A stretch of DNA of 64,000 nucleotides from Brucella pseudintermedia. GTDB taxonomy: Bacteria; Pseudomonadota; Alphaproteobacteria; Rhizobiales; Rhizobiaceae. Within the stretch, counting starts at the first letter, position 1. The number at the start of each line of letters is the position of its first letter. Where the stretch lies: NCBI RefSeq assembly GCF_008932435.1, contig NZ_WBWE01000009.1, positions 151,029-215,028 on the forward strand, given 5' to 3'. Positions 26,835 through 37,929 of the stretch are shown here, in pieces. The translations under genes were made by a program, and so were the position numbers. The notes beneath the pieces were generated by a model. The model saw only the letters and a list, made by a program, of their open reading frames with translations. It searched no databases and had not been told where the DNA came from.

Positions 26835-28139
26835 TTAGAGGATGAAGCGCGAAAGATCGGTATTCTTGGCAAGTCCGCCGATCTTGTCTTTCACATAGGC
26901 CGCATCAATTGTGAAGACCGCACCGGTCTTGTCGGGAGCGGTGAACGAGATTTCATCCAGAACCCGTTCCATCACCGTTTGCAGGCGGCGCGCGCCGATG
27001 TTTTCAACCGTCGCATTCAGATCGACGGCGATATCGGCCAGAGCGTCGATGGCGTCATCGGTGATTTCGAGCTTCACCTCTTCCGTCGCCATCAAGGCGA
27101 TATACTGCTTGATCAGGCTTGCTTCGGTCTCCGTCAGGATGCGACGGAAGTCCTCACGCGTCAGCGCGTTGAGTTCCACGCGGATCGGCAGGCGGCCCTG
27201 AAGCTCCGGCAGGAGATCGGACGGCTTGGAGACGTGGAACGCACCTGATGCGATGAACAGCACGTGGTCCGTCTTCACCGGCCCGTATTTGGTCGCGACC
27301 GTGGTGCCTTCAACCAGCGGCAGAAGATCGCGCTGCACGCCTTCCCGCGACACGCCCGCACCCATGCCGCCTTCCCTCGAGGCGATCTTGTCGATCTCGT
27401 CGATGAACACGATGCCCTCGTCTTCGGTGACGCGAAGCGCTTCCTGCACGATCTGGTCCTGATCCAGAAGCTTGTCGGATTCGTCGTTGATCAGGATCGG
27501 ATAGGAATCCTTCACCGTTGTCTTGCGCGTCTTGGTGCGCCCGCCCATCGCCTTGCCCAGCATGTCGGACAGGTTCATGACGCCGATATTGGCGCCCGGC
27601 ATACCCGGAATCTCGAAGCTCGGGCCGGAGCCGGTATCGGCGACCTCGATTTCGATTTCCTTGTCGTCGAGCTCGTTATTGCGCAGCTTCTTGCGGAAGC
27701 TGTCGCGGGTTGCGGGGCTTGCCGTCTTGCCGACTAGCGCATCCAGCACGCGTTCCTCTGCATTGAGATGCGCCTTGGCCTTCACGTCCTCGCGGCGCTT
27801 TTCGCGCACCAGCGTGATGGCAACCTCGACGAGGTCGCGGACGATCTGCTCGACGTCGCGGCCCACATAGCCGACTTCGGTGAACTTGGTCGCTTCCACC
27901 TTGACGAAAGGAGCACCGGCGAGCTTGGCGAGACGGCGGGAAATTTCCGTCTTGCCGACGCCGGTCGGTCCAATCATCAGGATATTCTTCGGCATGACCT
28001 CCTCGCGCATCTGCCCTTCAAGCTGCTGGCGGCGCCAGCGATTGCGCAAGGCGATGGCGACGGCGCGCTTGGCGTCGTTCTGGCCGATGATGAAACGGTC
28101 GAGTTCGGAGACGATTTCACGGGGGGAGAAGTTACTCAT
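26835..28139 (-). CDS. hslU: ATP-dependent protease ATPase subunit HslU
   Basis: The 434-residue AAA+ unfoldase has [20 protein letters not shown], Walker [18 protein letters not shown], the pore-loop [17 protein letters not shown], Walker [14 protein letters not shown], sensor [20 protein letters not shown] and the C-terminal tail LSRFIL that docks into HslV. It feeds unfolded proteins to the HslV peptidase. The partner hslV is two genes upstream, with the DUF2585 gene between them. Confidence 0.96.
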   Translation of the reverse strand: MSNFSPREIVSELDRFIIGQNDAKRAVAIALRNRWRRQQLEGQMREEVMPKNILMIGPTGVGKTEISRRLAKLAGAPFVKVEATKFTEVGYVGRDVEQIVRDLVEVAITLVREKRREDVKAKAHLNAEERVLDALVGKTASPATRDSFRKKLRNNELDDKEIEIEVADTGSGPSFEIPGMPGANIGVMNLSDMLGKAMGGRTKTRKTTVKDSYPILINDESDKLLDQDQIVQEALRVTEDEGIVFIDEIDKIASREGGMGAGVSREGVQRDLLPLVEGTTVATKYGPVKTDHVLFIASGAFHVSKPSDLLPELQGRLPIRVELNALTREDFRRILTETEASLIKQYIALMATEEVKLEITDDAIDALADIAVDLNATVENIGARRLQTVMERVLDEISFTAPDKTGAVFTIDAAYVKDKIGGLAKNTDLSRFIL

Positions 28140-28142
28140 GTT

Positions 28143-28733
28143 TTATAACCCACTTTGCCACTGCTTGATGAACTCGAACGGATGCAGCAGCATGATCACG
28201 TTGAGCGTAAGATTGTCGCGGATGACGATCAGCGCCAGAATTTCCATAAACAGCGCGATGGCGACGGTGATTTTGGTTGGCAGCCTGGCTGCGATCAGAA
28301 AGCCGAGCGCGGCGGCGAGCGTATCGGAAACCGAATTCACGATGCTGTCGCCGAAATAGTCCACCGAGGACGTATTGGCGCGATAGCGTTCGATGATGAA
28401 ATTCGAATTCTCGACCAGTTCCCACAGGGCCTCTATGCCGACCGCAGCTGCAAGCCTCAGACCGAGCGGGGCTTTGGGTGAGATGACCGTGAACAGCCAG
28501 TAGAACAGAAAGCCATGGATGATATGCGACAGCGTATACCAGTCGGATATATGCTGCGAATTTTCGGTCATCAGCGAACCGGACCATAATTTTATGGTTC
28601 CGCATTCGCACATGGCAATCCGCCCGTCGAGATAGAGCCAGAAGGCTTGTACCGCGACTATGGCGAGAACGATCAGGGCGCCCAGGCCCCAGCGTTGCGC
28701 ATTCGGTTTTGAGGCCTGCGCCAGCGAGCTCAT
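28143..28733 (-). CDS. DUF2585 / UPF0314 membrane protein
   Basis: The 196-residue protein has about five hydrophobic segments. It includes [21 protein letters not shown] and [20 protein letters not shown], and the block [20 protein letters not shown], which are family hallmarks. The function is unknown. It is coupled to hslV (4-bp ATGA overlap) and precedes hslU by 3 bp, so it is co-transcribed between the two protease subunits. A link to proteolysis or heat shock is only a guess from position. Confidence 0.85.
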   Translation of the reverse strand: MSSLAQASKPNAQRWGLGALIVLAIVAVQAFWLYLDGRIAMCECGTIKLWSGSLMTENSQHISDWYTLSHIIHGFLFYWLFTVISPKAPLGLRLAAAVGIEALWELVENSNFIIERYRANTSSVDYFGDSIVNSVSDTLAAALGFLIAARLPTKITVAIALFMEILALIVIRDNLTLNVIMLLHPFEFIKQWQSGL

Positions 28734-29284
28734 TCTGCGTCCAGGCTTTCCACGAGGATATTGTGGTTGGTATAGATGCAGATATCGGCGGCGATCTCCA
28801 TCGCCTTGCGGGCGATTTCCTCGGCCGACTTGTCGGTGTCTATCAGCGCGCGGGCGGCGGCCAGCGCATAATTGCCGCCCGAACCGATGGCCATAACGCC
28901 ATGTTCGGGTTCAAGCACGTCGCCGGTGCCGGTCAGCGCCAGCGTCACCTTGCTGTCGGCAACCAGCATCATGGCTTCCAGCTTGCGCAGGTAGCGGTCG
29001 GTGCGCCAGTCCTTGGCAAGTTCGACCGAGGCGCGCATCAACTGGTCGGGATATTGCTCCAGTTTGGCTTCAAGGCGTTCCAGCAGGGTGAAGGCGTCGG
29101 CGGTGGCCCCGGCAAAACCGGCAATCACATTGCCCTTGCCGATGCGGCGAACTTTGCGCGCATTGCCCTTCATCACGGTATTGCCCAGCGAGACCTGTCC
29201 GTCACCGGCGATGACGACCTTGCCGCCCTTGCGCACAGTAACGATGGTCGTGCCGTAAATTGTCGTGGGATGATGTTCGATCAT
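28730..29284 (-). CDS. hslV: ATP-dependent protease peptidase subunit HslV
   Basis: The 184-residue subunit has the nucleophile region [32 protein letters not shown]; in HslV the catalytic residue is a Thr exposed after N-terminal processing, here within the TT of [30 protein letters not shown] and [16 protein letters not shown] are conserved. The start MIEHHPTT (ATG 29282-29284) was chosen because the protein must begin just before that Thr; the 19 upstream codons are not family-like. It lies divergent from hisB across 236 bp. Confidence 0.95.
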   Translation of the reverse strand: MIEHHPTTIYGTTIVTVRKGGKVVIAGDGQVSLGNTVMKGNARKVRRIGKGNVIAGFAGATADAFTLLERLEAKLEQYPDQLMRASVELAKDWRTDRYLRKLEAMMLVADSKVTLALTGTGDVLEPEHGVMAIGSGGNYALAAARALIDTDKSAEEIARKAMEIAADICIYTNHNILVESLDAE

Positions 29285-29520
29285 GGATGCTCCTTTGGCG
29301 ACACATGCAATCCCGGAAGGCAATTGCAGGTGCCCCTTCATCTGTTAGAGAAACAGGTTCGGCCAGCCGTCGGCGGATGAATCGTGCTTCGCTGAGAATA
29401 TTTAAGAACGTGCGGACGAATTGCAAATGCCGAATTGCAGCTCGCGAAACCGGCAAAAGGAATTGGCAAAGTGGGCAAGCTGTTCTAGAACCCCTCCAAG
29501 CTACAGGATGAGGAAAGCTT

Positions 29521-30129
29521 ATGACTGCTGAAAGCACCCGCAAGGCAAGCATCGAACGCTCCACGAAGGAAACGAGCATTGCTGTTTCAGTCGATCTGGA
29601 TGGCGTCGGCAAGTTCGACATCACCACTGGCGTGGGCTTCTTCGATCATATGCTGGAGCAGCTTTCCCGACATTCGCTGATCGATATGCGCGTGATGGCC
29701 AAGGGCGATCTGCATATCGATGATCACCACACGGTCGAGGATACCGGCATTGCGCTCGGTCAGGCCATTGCCAAGGCCTTGGGCGAACGTCGCGGCATCG
29801 TGCGCTATGCCTCAATGGACCTCGCCATGGACGATACGCTGACCGGCGCGGCCGTCGACGTGTCGGGACGCGCCTTTCTGGTCTGGAACGTCAATTTCAC
29901 CACGGCCAAGATCGGCACGTTCGACACCGAGCTGGTGCGTGAGTTCTTTCAGGCTTTCGCGATGAATGCTGGCATCACGCTGCATATCAACAATCATTAC
30001 GGCGCCAACAACCACCATATTGCGGAGTCGATCTTCAAGGCGGTAGCCCGGGTTCTGCGCACGGCGCTGGAAACCGATCCGCGCCAGAAGGATGCAATCC
30101 CCTCCACCAAGGGCTCGCTGAAAGGCTGA
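29521..30129 (+). CDS. hisB: Imidazoleglycerol-phosphate dehydratase
   Basis: The 202-residue enzyme shows the two metal-binding repeats: [17 protein letters not shown] with [14 protein letters not shown], and [18 protein letters not shown]. It dehydrates IGP to imidazole acetol phosphate. It is the monofunctional alphaproteobacterial form without the phosphatase domain. It leads the cluster hisB-DUF2628-hisH-hisA-hisF-hisE-coaA. ATGAGGAAAG at 29508 onward is a plausible ribosome-binding region. Confidence 0.96.
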   Translation: MTAESTRKASIERSTKETSIAVSVDLDGVGKFDITTGVGFFDHMLEQLSRHSLIDMRVMAKGDLHIDDHHTVEDTGIALGQAIAKALGERRGIVRYASMDLAMDDTLTGAAVDVSGRAFLVWNVNFTTAKIGTFDTELVREFFQAFAMNAGITLHINNHYGANNHHIAESIFKAVARVLRTALETDPRQKDAIPSTKGSLKG

Positions 30130-30132
30130 GTG

Positions 30133-30663
30133 ATGGCGCAATTCGTCGTTCTTGAACCGGAAGATACTCAAGCAATTCCCGGAAAAGTGGGAACCGGTTT
30201 TCCGTCTGGAACTGCGATGCAAAAAAGCCTTGAGCAAACCGTGTTCGTGCGCGACGGATTCCATGTTCTGGGACTGCTGTTGCCCTTCGTCTGGCTGCTG
30301 GCGCAGCGTCTGTGGTTCGAAGCCTTCGCTGTGTTGGGCGTCACGATCTTGCTTGGTCTCGTTGCGACCCACTTCGGCATTAACGGCGCGGTGCCTCTTC
30401 TAACCCTGTTCATGTCGCTCTTCGTCGCGCTGGAAGGTGTCGACTGGAAGATCGCCAAGCTCAGGCGCCAGGGTTTTGTTGAAAAGGCGGTCATAGACGC
30501 GTCCGATCTGGAAGAAGCGGAAATCCGCTATTTCCACGGCCTCGAAGATGCGAGCCAGCCTGCCCCCGCCTGGACCACCGACTGGACTCAGGCACCCCCT
30601 CGTTCCACTTATTCCTCATTTGGCTCAACGATCGGATTCGTGGGTCATCGCGGAGAAAACTGA
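30133..30663 (+). CDS. DUF2628 membrane protein with a repeat-derived N-terminal segment
   Basis: The product is 176 residues. After [13 protein letters not shown] comes about 20 residues ([17 protein letters not shown]) encoded by a copy of the dispersed palindromic repeat, and then the normal DUF2628 start [13 protein letters not shown]. The core has three helices ([53 protein letters not shown]). The function is unknown; the gene is usually found in the rhizobial his cluster. The start is the ATG at 30133, 3 bp after the hisB stop. The insertion keeps the frame and looks tolerated. Confidence 0.85.
   Translation: MAQFVVLEPEDTQAIPGKVGTGFPSGTAMQKSLEQTVFVRDGFHVLGLLLPFVWLLAQRLWFEAFAVLGVTILLGLVATHFGINGAVPLLTLFMSLFVALEGVDWKIAKLRRQGFVEKAVIDASDLEEAEIRYFHGLEDASQPAPAWTTDWTQAPPRSTYSSFGSTIGFVGHRGEN
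30168..30225 (+). repeat. Dispersed repeat copy inside the DUF2628 coding sequence
   Basis: The 19-base core AAAAGTGGGAACCGGTTTT at 30183-30201 is identical to 35975-35993 in the pckA downstream copy. The surrounding AGCAATTCCCGG and AACTGCGATGCAAAA fit the same element's arms. The copy is read through in frame as protein. The outer edges are approximate. Confidence 0.8.
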
Positions 30664-30665
30664 AA

Positions 30666-31316
30666 ATGCGTGTTGCAATCATCGATTACGGCTCCGGCAA
30701 TCTGCGCTCGGCCACCAAGGCTTTTGAGCGTGCCGCGCATGAGAGCGGTATCGCGGCGCAGATCGACCTGACGGCGGATGCCGACCGCGTGGCGAAGGCT
30801 GACCGCATCGTGCTCCCCGGCGTTGGCGCCTATGCCGATTGCCGCCGCGGCCTCCATGCCGTTCCCGGCATGGTGGAAGCGCTGGAAGATGTGGTTTTGA
30901 AAAAGGCGCACCCTTTCCTTGGCATCTGCGTCGGCATGCAGCTCATGTCCGAGCGCGGGCTTGAAAAGGAAATCACGCAAGGTCTTGGCTGGATTGCCGG
31001 CGACGTGCGTGAAATGACGCCATCCGACCCGACGCTCAAAATTCCGCAGATTGGCTGGAACAGGATTCACGTGAAACATTCTCACCCGGTCTTCGACGGG
31101 ATCGAGACCGGCGAGAACGGCTTGCATGCCTATTTCGTGCATTCCTATATGTTCGACGCGAAGAACAAGGCTGATGTGCTGGCTGTGACCGATTACGGCG
31201 GCGATGTCACCGCAACGGTCGGTCGCGACAATATGGTTGGTACGCAGTTCCACCCGGAAAAGAGCCAGCTGCTCGGCCTTTCGCTCATTGCCAATTTCCT
31301 GAAATGGAAGCCCTGA
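30666..31316 (+). CDS. hisH: Imidazole glycerol phosphate synthase, glutaminase subunit HisH
   Basis: The 216-residue amidotransferase has [19 protein letters not shown], the oxyanion/nucleophile segment [15 protein letters not shown] with the catalytic cysteine, and [15 protein letters not shown] with the His-Glu pair. It supplies ammonia to HisF. A parS-like 16-mer with two mismatches, identical to the one in hemJ, is encoded at 31063-31078. The gap to the preceding gene is 2 bp. Confidence 0.95.
   Translation: MRVAIIDYGSGNLRSATKAFERAAHESGIAAQIDLTADADRVAKADRIVLPGVGAYADCRRGLHAVPGMVEALEDVVLKKAHPFLGICVGMQLMSERGLEKEITQGLGWIAGDVREMTPSDPTLKIPQIGWNRIHVKHSHPVFDGIETGENGLHAYFVHSYMFDAKNKADVLAVTDYGGDVTATVGRDNMVGTQFHPEKSQLLGLSLIANFLKWKP
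31063..31078. promoter_or_regulatory. parS-like site (two mismatches) inside hisH
   Basis: GGATTCACGTGAAACA, identical to the hemJ copy. It encodes part of the HisH sequence, so protein constraint alone could explain it. Confidence 0.35.
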
Positions 31317-31320
31317 GATT

Positions 31321-32052
31321 ATGATCCTTTTTCCCGCCATCGATTTGAAAGACGGTCAGTGCGTGCGCCTCAAGCTCGGCGACATGGATCAGGCCACCGT
31401 CTATAATGAAGACCCGGCAGCGCAGGCCAAGGCCTTCGAGGATCAGGGTTTTGAATGGCTGCATGTGGTCGATCTCAACGGTGCCTTTGCCGGCGAAAGC
31501 GTCAACGGCAAAGCTGTGGAAGCGATCCTGAAAGCCACGAAAAATCCGGTGCAGCTCGGTGGCGGCATCCGCACGCTCCAGCATATCGAGAACTGGCTTT
31601 CCAAGGGGCTGCGCCGCGTCATCCTCGGCACGGTCGCTGTGCGCGATCCGGCGCTGGTGATCGAGGCCTGCAAGGAATTTCCGGGACAGGTTGCCGTTGG
31701 CATTGACGCCAAGGGCGGCAAGGTTGCTGTCGAAGGCTGGGCGGAAGCATGCGAACTCGGCGTAGTCGAACTCGCGAAAAAGTTCGAAGGCGCTGGCGTT
31801 GCCGCCATCATCTATACCGACATTGACCGCGACGGCGTTCTCGCCGGCATCAACTGGGATTCGACGCTGGCGCTTGCCGAAGCTGTTTCCATTCCTGTGA
31901 TCGCATCCGGGGGCCTGGCTTCCATGGACGACATCAGGCGTCTTGCTGCGCCAGATGCCGCAAAACTGGAAGGCGCGATTTCAGGCCGTGCGCTTTACGA
32001 TGGCCGCATCGATCCGGCGGAAGCATTATCCCTGTTGAGGGCTTCAGCATGA
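31321..32052 (+). CDS. hisA: 1-(5-phosphoribosyl)-5-[(5-phosphoribosylamino)methylideneamino] imidazole-4-carboxamide isomerase
   Basis: The 243-residue beta/alpha barrel begins [20 protein letters not shown] with the catalytic aspartate, then [53 protein letters not shown] and [17 protein letters not shown]. It catalyses the Amadori rearrangement to PRFAR. Its stop overlaps hisF by 4 bp. Confidence 0.95.
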   Translation: MILFPAIDLKDGQCVRLKLGDMDQATVYNEDPAAQAKAFEDQGFEWLHVVDLNGAFAGESVNGKAVEAILKATKNPVQLGGGIRTLQHIENWLSKGLRRVILGTVAVRDPALVIEACKEFPGQVAVGIDAKGGKVAVEGWAEACELGVVELAKKFEGAGVAAIIYTDIDRDGVLAGINWDSTLALAEAVSIPVIASGGLASMDDIRRLAAPDAAKLEGAISGRALYDGRIDPAEALSLLRASA

Positions 32053-32834
32053 CACTCAAGGCACGCGTGATCCCATGCTTGGACGTTAAAGACGGTCGGG
32101 TCGTCAAAGGCGTCAACTTTGTCGATCTGATCGATGCGGGTGATCCGGTGGAAGCCGCCCGCGCTTATGATGCGGCGGGCGCAGACGAATTGTGCTTCCT
32201 CGACATCACGGCGTCCTCGGACAATCGCGAGACAATTTTCGATGTGGTGGCGCGAACGGCCGAACAGTGCTTCATGCCGCTCACCGTTGGCGGCGGCGTG
32301 CGTCAGGTTGCCGATATTCGCAAGCTTCTGCTGGCCGGTGCCGACAAGGTGGCCATCAACACGGCTGCGGTGAAGACGCCGGAATTCGTCGCCGAAGCTG
32401 CCGACAAGTTCGGCGATCAGTGCATCGTGGTTGCCATCGACGCCAAGAAGGTTTCGGGCGAAGGCGAAGCCGATCGCTGGGAAATCTTCACCCATGGCGG
32501 TCGCCAGGCGACTGGCATCGATGCGGTGGAGTTCGCGCAAAAGGTGGTGGGCCTCGGTGCGGGCGAAATCCTTTTGACCTCGATGGATCGGGACGGAACC
32601 AAGGCCGGTTACGATGTGGCCCTGACGCGCGCCGTGGCTGACAGCGTGCGCGTTCCGGTGATCGCTTCGGGCGGTGTCGGAAATCTCGACCACATGGTCG
32701 CGGGCATTCGCGATGGTCATGCGGCAGCGGTTCTCGCCGCGTCAATCTTCCACTTCGGCACCTATACGATTGGTGAGGCCAAGCGCTATATGGCCGAAGC
32801 TGGCATTCCGATGCGGCTCGATCCGGTCCGTTGA
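32049..32834 (+). CDS. hisF: Imidazole glycerol phosphate synthase, cyclase subunit HisF
   Basis: The 261-residue barrel paralogue of HisA has [75 protein letters not shown] and [16 protein letters not shown]. It joins PRFAR and ammonia from HisH into IGP and AICAR. Its start overlaps the hisA stop; hisE follows after 22 bp. Confidence 0.96.
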   Translation: MTLKARVIPCLDVKDGRVVKGVNFVDLIDAGDPVEAARAYDAAGADELCFLDITASSDNRETIFDVVARTAEQCFMPLTVGGGVRQVADIRKLLLAGADKVAINTAAVKTPEFVAEAADKFGDQCIVVAIDAKKVSGEGEADRWEIFTHGGRQATGIDAVEFAQKVVGLGAGEILLTSMDRDGTKAGYDVALTRAVADSVRVPVIASGGVGNLDHMVAGIRDGHAAAVLAASIFHFGTYTIGEAKRYMAEAGIPMRLDPVR

Positions 32835-32856
32835 GAACAATATTTAGGGAAATCCG

Positions 32857-33180
32857 ATGACCGAGTTCACTCTTTCCGACCTTGAACGCATCGTCGCGGA
32901 GCGTGCCAGCGTGACGGACGGCTCGTCCTATACGGCAAGTCTGGTGGCAAAGGGGCAGCCACGGGCGGCGAAAAAGCTGGGCGAGGAAGCCGTGGAAACA
33001 GTCATTGCTGCCGTTGAAGGTAACCGCGCCGAAGTGATCACCGAAAGCGCTGATCTGCTTTATCACCTGCTTGTGGTTCTCAAGATTGCCGACGTGCCGC
33101 TCGATGAGGTTCTTCAAGAGTTGCGACGCCGCACGGCGCAGACCGGCCTTGAGGAAAAAGCCGCTCGTCCGAAAGCCTAA
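32857..33180 (+). CDS. hisE: Phosphoribosyl-ATP pyrophosphatase
   Basis: This 107-residue MazG-fold enzyme has [16 protein letters not shown] [37 protein letters not shown] and [15 protein letters not shown], which carry the metal-binding glutamates and aspartate. It hydrolyses PR-ATP to PR-AMP in the second step of histidine synthesis. HisI, the next enzyme, is not in this window. Confidence 0.95.
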   Translation: MTEFTLSDLERIVAERASVTDGSSYTASLVAKGQPRAAKKLGEEAVETVIAAVEGNRAEVITESADLLYHLLVVLKIADVPLDEVLQELRRRTAQTGLEEKAARPKA

Positions 33181-33240
33181 ATGAAAATAGGACCGGAAGC
33201 TGCTAGTGCAGAATGGGCGTTGAGGGAGAGCAGCGACAAT

Positions 33241-34209
33241 ATGTGGGAAAAAGTGGACCAGCTAACGCCGTCGCGTTACTCGCCTTACCGTTTCTTTTCG
33301 GCTGAGGAATGGGCGGGCTTTCGCGCCGATACGCCGCTTACCTTGACTTATGACGAGGTCAAGAGGCTGCGCTCGCTGGGTGACCCCATCGATCTGGACG
33401 AGGTGCGGCGCATCTATCTGTCGCTGTCGCGATTGCTGTCGGCGCATGTGGAGGCAAGCCAGCTCCTGTTCGAGCAGCGCAAGCAGTTCCTCAACATGGA
33501 AGAGTCGTTCAAGACGCCTTTCATCATCGGCATCGCCGGTTCGGTCGCGGTCGGAAAATCCACGACCGCGCGTATCCTCAAAGAGCTGCTTGCCCGCTGG
33601 CCATCAAGCCCGAAGGTCGACCTCGTGACGACCGATGGTTTTCTTTATCCCAATGCGGTCCTGCGCGAGCAGAACATGATGGAGCGCAAGGGCTTTCCCG
33701 AAAGCTATGATGTCGGCGCGGTCCTGCGCTTCCTGTCGGCGATCAAGGCGGGCATGAGCCAGGTGCGCGCGCCGCTCTATTCGCACTTGAGCTACGACGT
33801 GTTGCCGGACGAATATCAGATCGTCGACAAGCCGGATATCCTGATCTTTGAAGGCATCAATGTGCTGCAGGTGCGCGATCTGCCGGAAGACGGCAAGATG
33901 GTGCCTTTCGTTTCGGATTTCTTCGACTTCTCCATCTATATCGATGCGGAATCGGAACTGATCCACAAATGGTATATCGACCGCTTCATGCGGCTGCGGG
34001 AAACCGCCTTCGTCAATCCGGAATCCTTCTTCCATCGTTATTCGCAGCTGTCCGAAGACGCGGCGCGTTCGATCGGCGAAGGGCTGTGGAACAATATCAA
34101 CCTGAAGAACCTCAAGGATAACATCCTGCCGACGCGTCCCCGCGCCGACCTGATCCTGCGCAAGGGCAGCGATCATTTGATTGAGGAAGTAGCGCTGCGG
34201 AAGATTTGA
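33241..34209 (+). CDS. coaA: Pantothenate kinase type I
   Basis: The 322-residue kinase starts [20 protein letters not shown]. It has P-loop [34 protein letters not shown], the substrate loop [18 protein letters not shown] and IFEGINVLQ. It commits pantothenate to CoA. The frame continues to an ATG at 33181, directly after the hisE stop; I prefer 33241 because the family normally starts there, but the longer form is possible. No terminator is visible after it; the acquired gene at 34232 is convergent. Confidence 0.93.
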   Translation: MWEKVDQLTPSRYSPYRFFSAEEWAGFRADTPLTLTYDEVKRLRSLGDPIDLDEVRRIYLSLSRLLSAHVEASQLLFEQRKQFLNMEESFKTPFIIGIAGSVAVGKSTTARILKELLARWPSSPKVDLVTTDGFLYPNAVLREQNMMERKGFPESYDVGAVLRFLSAIKAGMSQVRAPLYSHLSYDVLPDEYQIVDKPDILIFEGINVLQVRDLPEDGKMVPFVSDFFDFSIYIDAESELIHKWYIDRFMRLRETAFVNPESFFHRYSQLSEDAARSIGEGLWNNINLKNLKDNILPTRPRADLILRKGSDHLIEEVALRKI

Positions 34210-34231
34210 TCCACTTTGTTGCGCCTTGGTA

Positions 34232-35261
34232 TTACTTCTTGGCTTCCGCTTCACAATTCAGAACGGATATGGGCGGATTGGGCTGCAGGAAAGAAGCCAG
34301 GGAGCGGTACCGTTTGTCAAGCTGCGAAGCCAACCAGAACAGTTGAGCGCTGTTCTGAGGTTGCCAGGGCGCAATCTGTTCAGCCTCGACGCCGGCTTGC
34401 CGTCGGGCCTTGTCAAACGGGACAGTCGAATGCAGAAATTCGATGTGTTGCTTCGTGCCTTCAGCGTAGGGAACCAGCCAGTTCAGAGCATTTGTCAGAG
34501 AGCCACCCTTCTGTGAACGATAATGAAACCAATCGCGGCCAGAGCGATGGGCTGCGATTGACGCCTCCACCAAGGGCTGCAAATCATAAGTTACATAGTG
34601 AAGCGCATCCCGCTTGTAAAAATCCTCGACCGAACCATCCGAACGAATGTTGTAGGATATTTGTGTCTTGAACAGTTTTTCGGTCTCGTTGAGCTGGTTC
34701 CTGTCCCCCAGTGCCGCAGCTGCAAGCGTTGCGATTTTGATTCTGTGGCTCTGCCAGTTCGCATGATCCCGATCCATGATGTTCGCGCCGCTTTGTATAT
34801 AGCCTTCCGCAAATTGTTGAATGAGAGGTTGGATGCGAGACCGATCCGCTGAAGGCATGTCATCCTTCAGCAAAGCGTAGGCTTGTATGAACGGGCCGAA
34901 ATTAGTTTCATCGATCGGGTTGAAGCTTGGCTTATAAAGCGCTGCCCAAGCCTCCAGATATTCTATTGCCTTATTGAGATAAACGGGATCATGTGTCAGT
35001 TGATAAGCCAGCGCAAAAGTATATACACGCGGAAAATCTGCTTCCGCGATGACGGATTGGTCGTGAATACCGTGACCCGGCAAGGTCCCCTCCGTATGTA
35101 TCTTCTTTAACGGATTCGGTTTTTTGCCAAGGTTTTGATGAGCGGCTGCAATGATGCGTTTTGCGTCTTTATCCGAGATATGACACGTTTGTGTTCCAGA
35201 ATGCGCCGCTGAAATCGTCAGAAGAGTGATCGATAGCGAATATAAAATACTTTTTTTTCAT
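34232..35261 (-). pseudogene. Alginate-lyase-like (PF05426) secreted protein gene, frameshifted in a start-proximal A8 tract
   Basis: From 35083 leftward the frame is intact (about 284 codons to the stop at 34232). It contains DRDHANWQSHRIKIATLAA and FYKRDALHYVTYDLQPLVEA, which resemble the active-site blocks of PL5-like alginate lyases. The frame is open further upstream to a stop beside the A8 tract and reads ILYSLSITLLTISAAHSG, a convincing signal peptide core, but the only ATG (35259-35261) is one base out of frame with it. One A fewer in the run at 35251-35258 would give MKKSILYSLS and a complete protein of about 343 residues. It could be a pseudogene, a slippage-controlled gene or a sequence error. 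A TTG at 35083 would give a protein without a signal peptide. Flanks are AT-rich, which suggests acquisition. Confidence 0.75.
35251..35258 (-). repeat. Homopolymeric A8 tract three bases after an ATG
   Basis: On the minus strand the sequence reads ATG followed by eight A and GT. Seven A (or ten) would put the ATG in frame with a signal peptide and the alginate-lyase-like domain. Confidence 0.9.
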
Positions 35262-35437
35262 TTGGCTAAAGAGCAATCAAAGAGTTAATTTTCTAAAAAT
35301 ATTTATTAAAGTAGCTTTAATAATCAATAAAATTTAGTATTTTGCTATTTTAAAGTGAAAAAATATTGCCACGCAGGCGCATCCGTTAATTGTCTAAAGT
35401 TATCCCGATAATGTGGTTTAATTTAGACGGTCTATCT
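35262..35437. other. AT-rich intergenic segment
   Basis: Positions about 35270-35365 are strongly AT-rich (runs of ATTTATTAAAG, AATAAAATTTAG), unlike the GC-rich surroundings. It should contain the promoter of the leftward alginate-lyase-like gene. I see no gene, and no T-rich hairpin for arfB. Confidence 0.6.
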
Positions 35438-35875
35438 TCAATCGAAAGAAACCTTTCCCCTGCCCTTCTTGATGTCGGACCGGCCGGATTTGGCCTTGAG
35501 GCGGCGTTCGATGGAGCCTTTCGTCGGCTTGGTTTTCTTGCGCGGGGGCGGCAGTGGTTCGGCGGCCTTGGCGACAAGCGCGATCAGCCGCTCGCGGGCG
35601 TCTTCGCGATTACGCTCCTGGATGCGGAAACGATTGGCCTCGATCAGGATATCGCCGTCCTTGGTGCCCTTTTGCCCGGCTAGCTTGAATAGCCGCGACA
35701 GGATGTCTTCCGGCAGGCCGGAGCGGGCAGCATGAAAGCGCAGTTGCACGGCAGTGGAAACCTTGTTGACGTTCTGGCCGCCGGGACCGGAGGCACGGAT
35801 AAAGCTTTCCTCCAGATCGTCTTCACGGATCGACAGGCGATTGTTGATGCGGATGATGTTCCGGTTCTCTTCCAT
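35438..35875 (-). CDS. arfB: Alternative ribosome-rescue factor ArfB (YaeJ type)
   Basis: The 145-residue peptidyl-tRNA hydrolase has the release-factor motif ASGPGGQNVNKVST with GGQ, followed by a long basic tail (PPPRKKTKPTKGSIERRLKA) that enters the empty mRNA channel of stalled ribosomes. The start MEENRNIIRINNRL (35873-35875) is preferred; twelve open upstream codons read MYKGYKAVYLLA and are not family-like. The length matches E. coli ArfB closely. It is a single gene after the pckA terminator. Confidence 0.9.
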   Translation of the reverse strand: MEENRNIIRINNRLSIREDDLEESFIRASGPGGQNVNKVSTAVQLRFHAARSGLPEDILSRLFKLAGQKGTKDGDILIEANRFRIQERNREDARERLIALVAKAAEPLPPPRKKTKPTKGSIERRLKAKSGRSDIKKGRGKVSFD

Positions 35876-35913
35876 GGCAAGGAGATATACCGCTTTGTAT
35901 CCCTTATACAAAA

Positions 35914-35937
35914 GAAAAACCCGGCCTTTCAGCCGGG
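35914..35937 (-). terminator. Terminator after pckA
   Basis: Read leftward, CCCGGC (35932-35937) pairs with GCCGGG (35920-35925), loop 6 nt, then TTTTTC. It lies beyond the repeat copy at 35962 and upstream of arfB. Confidence 0.75.
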
Positions 35938-35961
35938 CCTCCCTCCTCCTCAGGATGGTAA

Positions 35962-36018
35962 AAGCATGTCTCCAAAAAGTGGGAACCGGTTTTTGGATAA
36001 AGACATGCGTAGAAAAAG
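35962..36018 (+). repeat. Dispersed repeat copy downstream of pckA
   Basis: The copy begins AGCATGTCTCC, contains AAAAGTGGGAACCGGTTTT (35975-35993) and closes with GGATAAAGACATGCGTAGAAA. GCATGTCT pairs with AGACATGC, so it forms a hairpin. It abuts the pckA stop codon at 36019. Confidence 0.8.
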
Positions 36019-37629
<1,611 letters not shown>

Positions 37630-37740
37630 GATGTCTCCGCCGTGGTTTGACAATTGATCGGTCCTCTTTGCGTCTCCAGATTGAACGCAAAACAGAGGAT
37701 GGCAGTCAGAAACAGATTAATCGTGGCAATTCAAATATTT

Positions 37741-37778
37741 AATCGATTTAAAATTTTTGAAATTTTTTTAAATCGGTT
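37741..37778. promoter_or_regulatory. Long imperfect inverted repeat between pckA and chvI
   Basis: AATCGATTTAAAA (37741-37753) and TTTTAAATCGGTT (37766-37778) are inverted repeats matching at 12 of 13 positions, 12-bp spacer. The 410-bp gap (37630-38040) also holds an AT-rich pckA upstream region and a promoter-like sequence at 37901. Confidence 0.6.
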
Positions 37779-37900
37779 AACCTATATGTTATGAGCCCTT
37801 TGATTCCGGGATTGTCCACCATGCGGTCATTAACCAAACAGCGATTCGATGAGGGGCGGTTTCACTGCTTCTTGGGGCGCTGCCACATTTTGTACCTAAT

Positions 37901-37929
37901 TTGTACTGCACAAGCAGGCGCATTATACT
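37901..37929 (+). promoter_or_regulatory. Candidate sigma-70-type promoter for chvI
   Basis: TTGTAC (37901-37906) and TATACT (37924-37929) are separated by exactly 17 bp, 111 bp before the chvI ATG. The -10 matches TATAAT at 5 of 6; the -35 matches only the TTG. Confidence 0.4.

Noticed and set aside
27246..27262. CACGTG in hslU as a parS site
   Set aside because: Flanks (AACAGCACGTGGTCC) lack the TGTTT/AAACA arms.
35081..35083. TTG at 35083 as the true start of the alginate-lyase-like gene
   Set aside because: It would remove the signal peptide that is plainly encoded upstream in the same frame, and it has no convincing ribosome-binding site at normal spacing.
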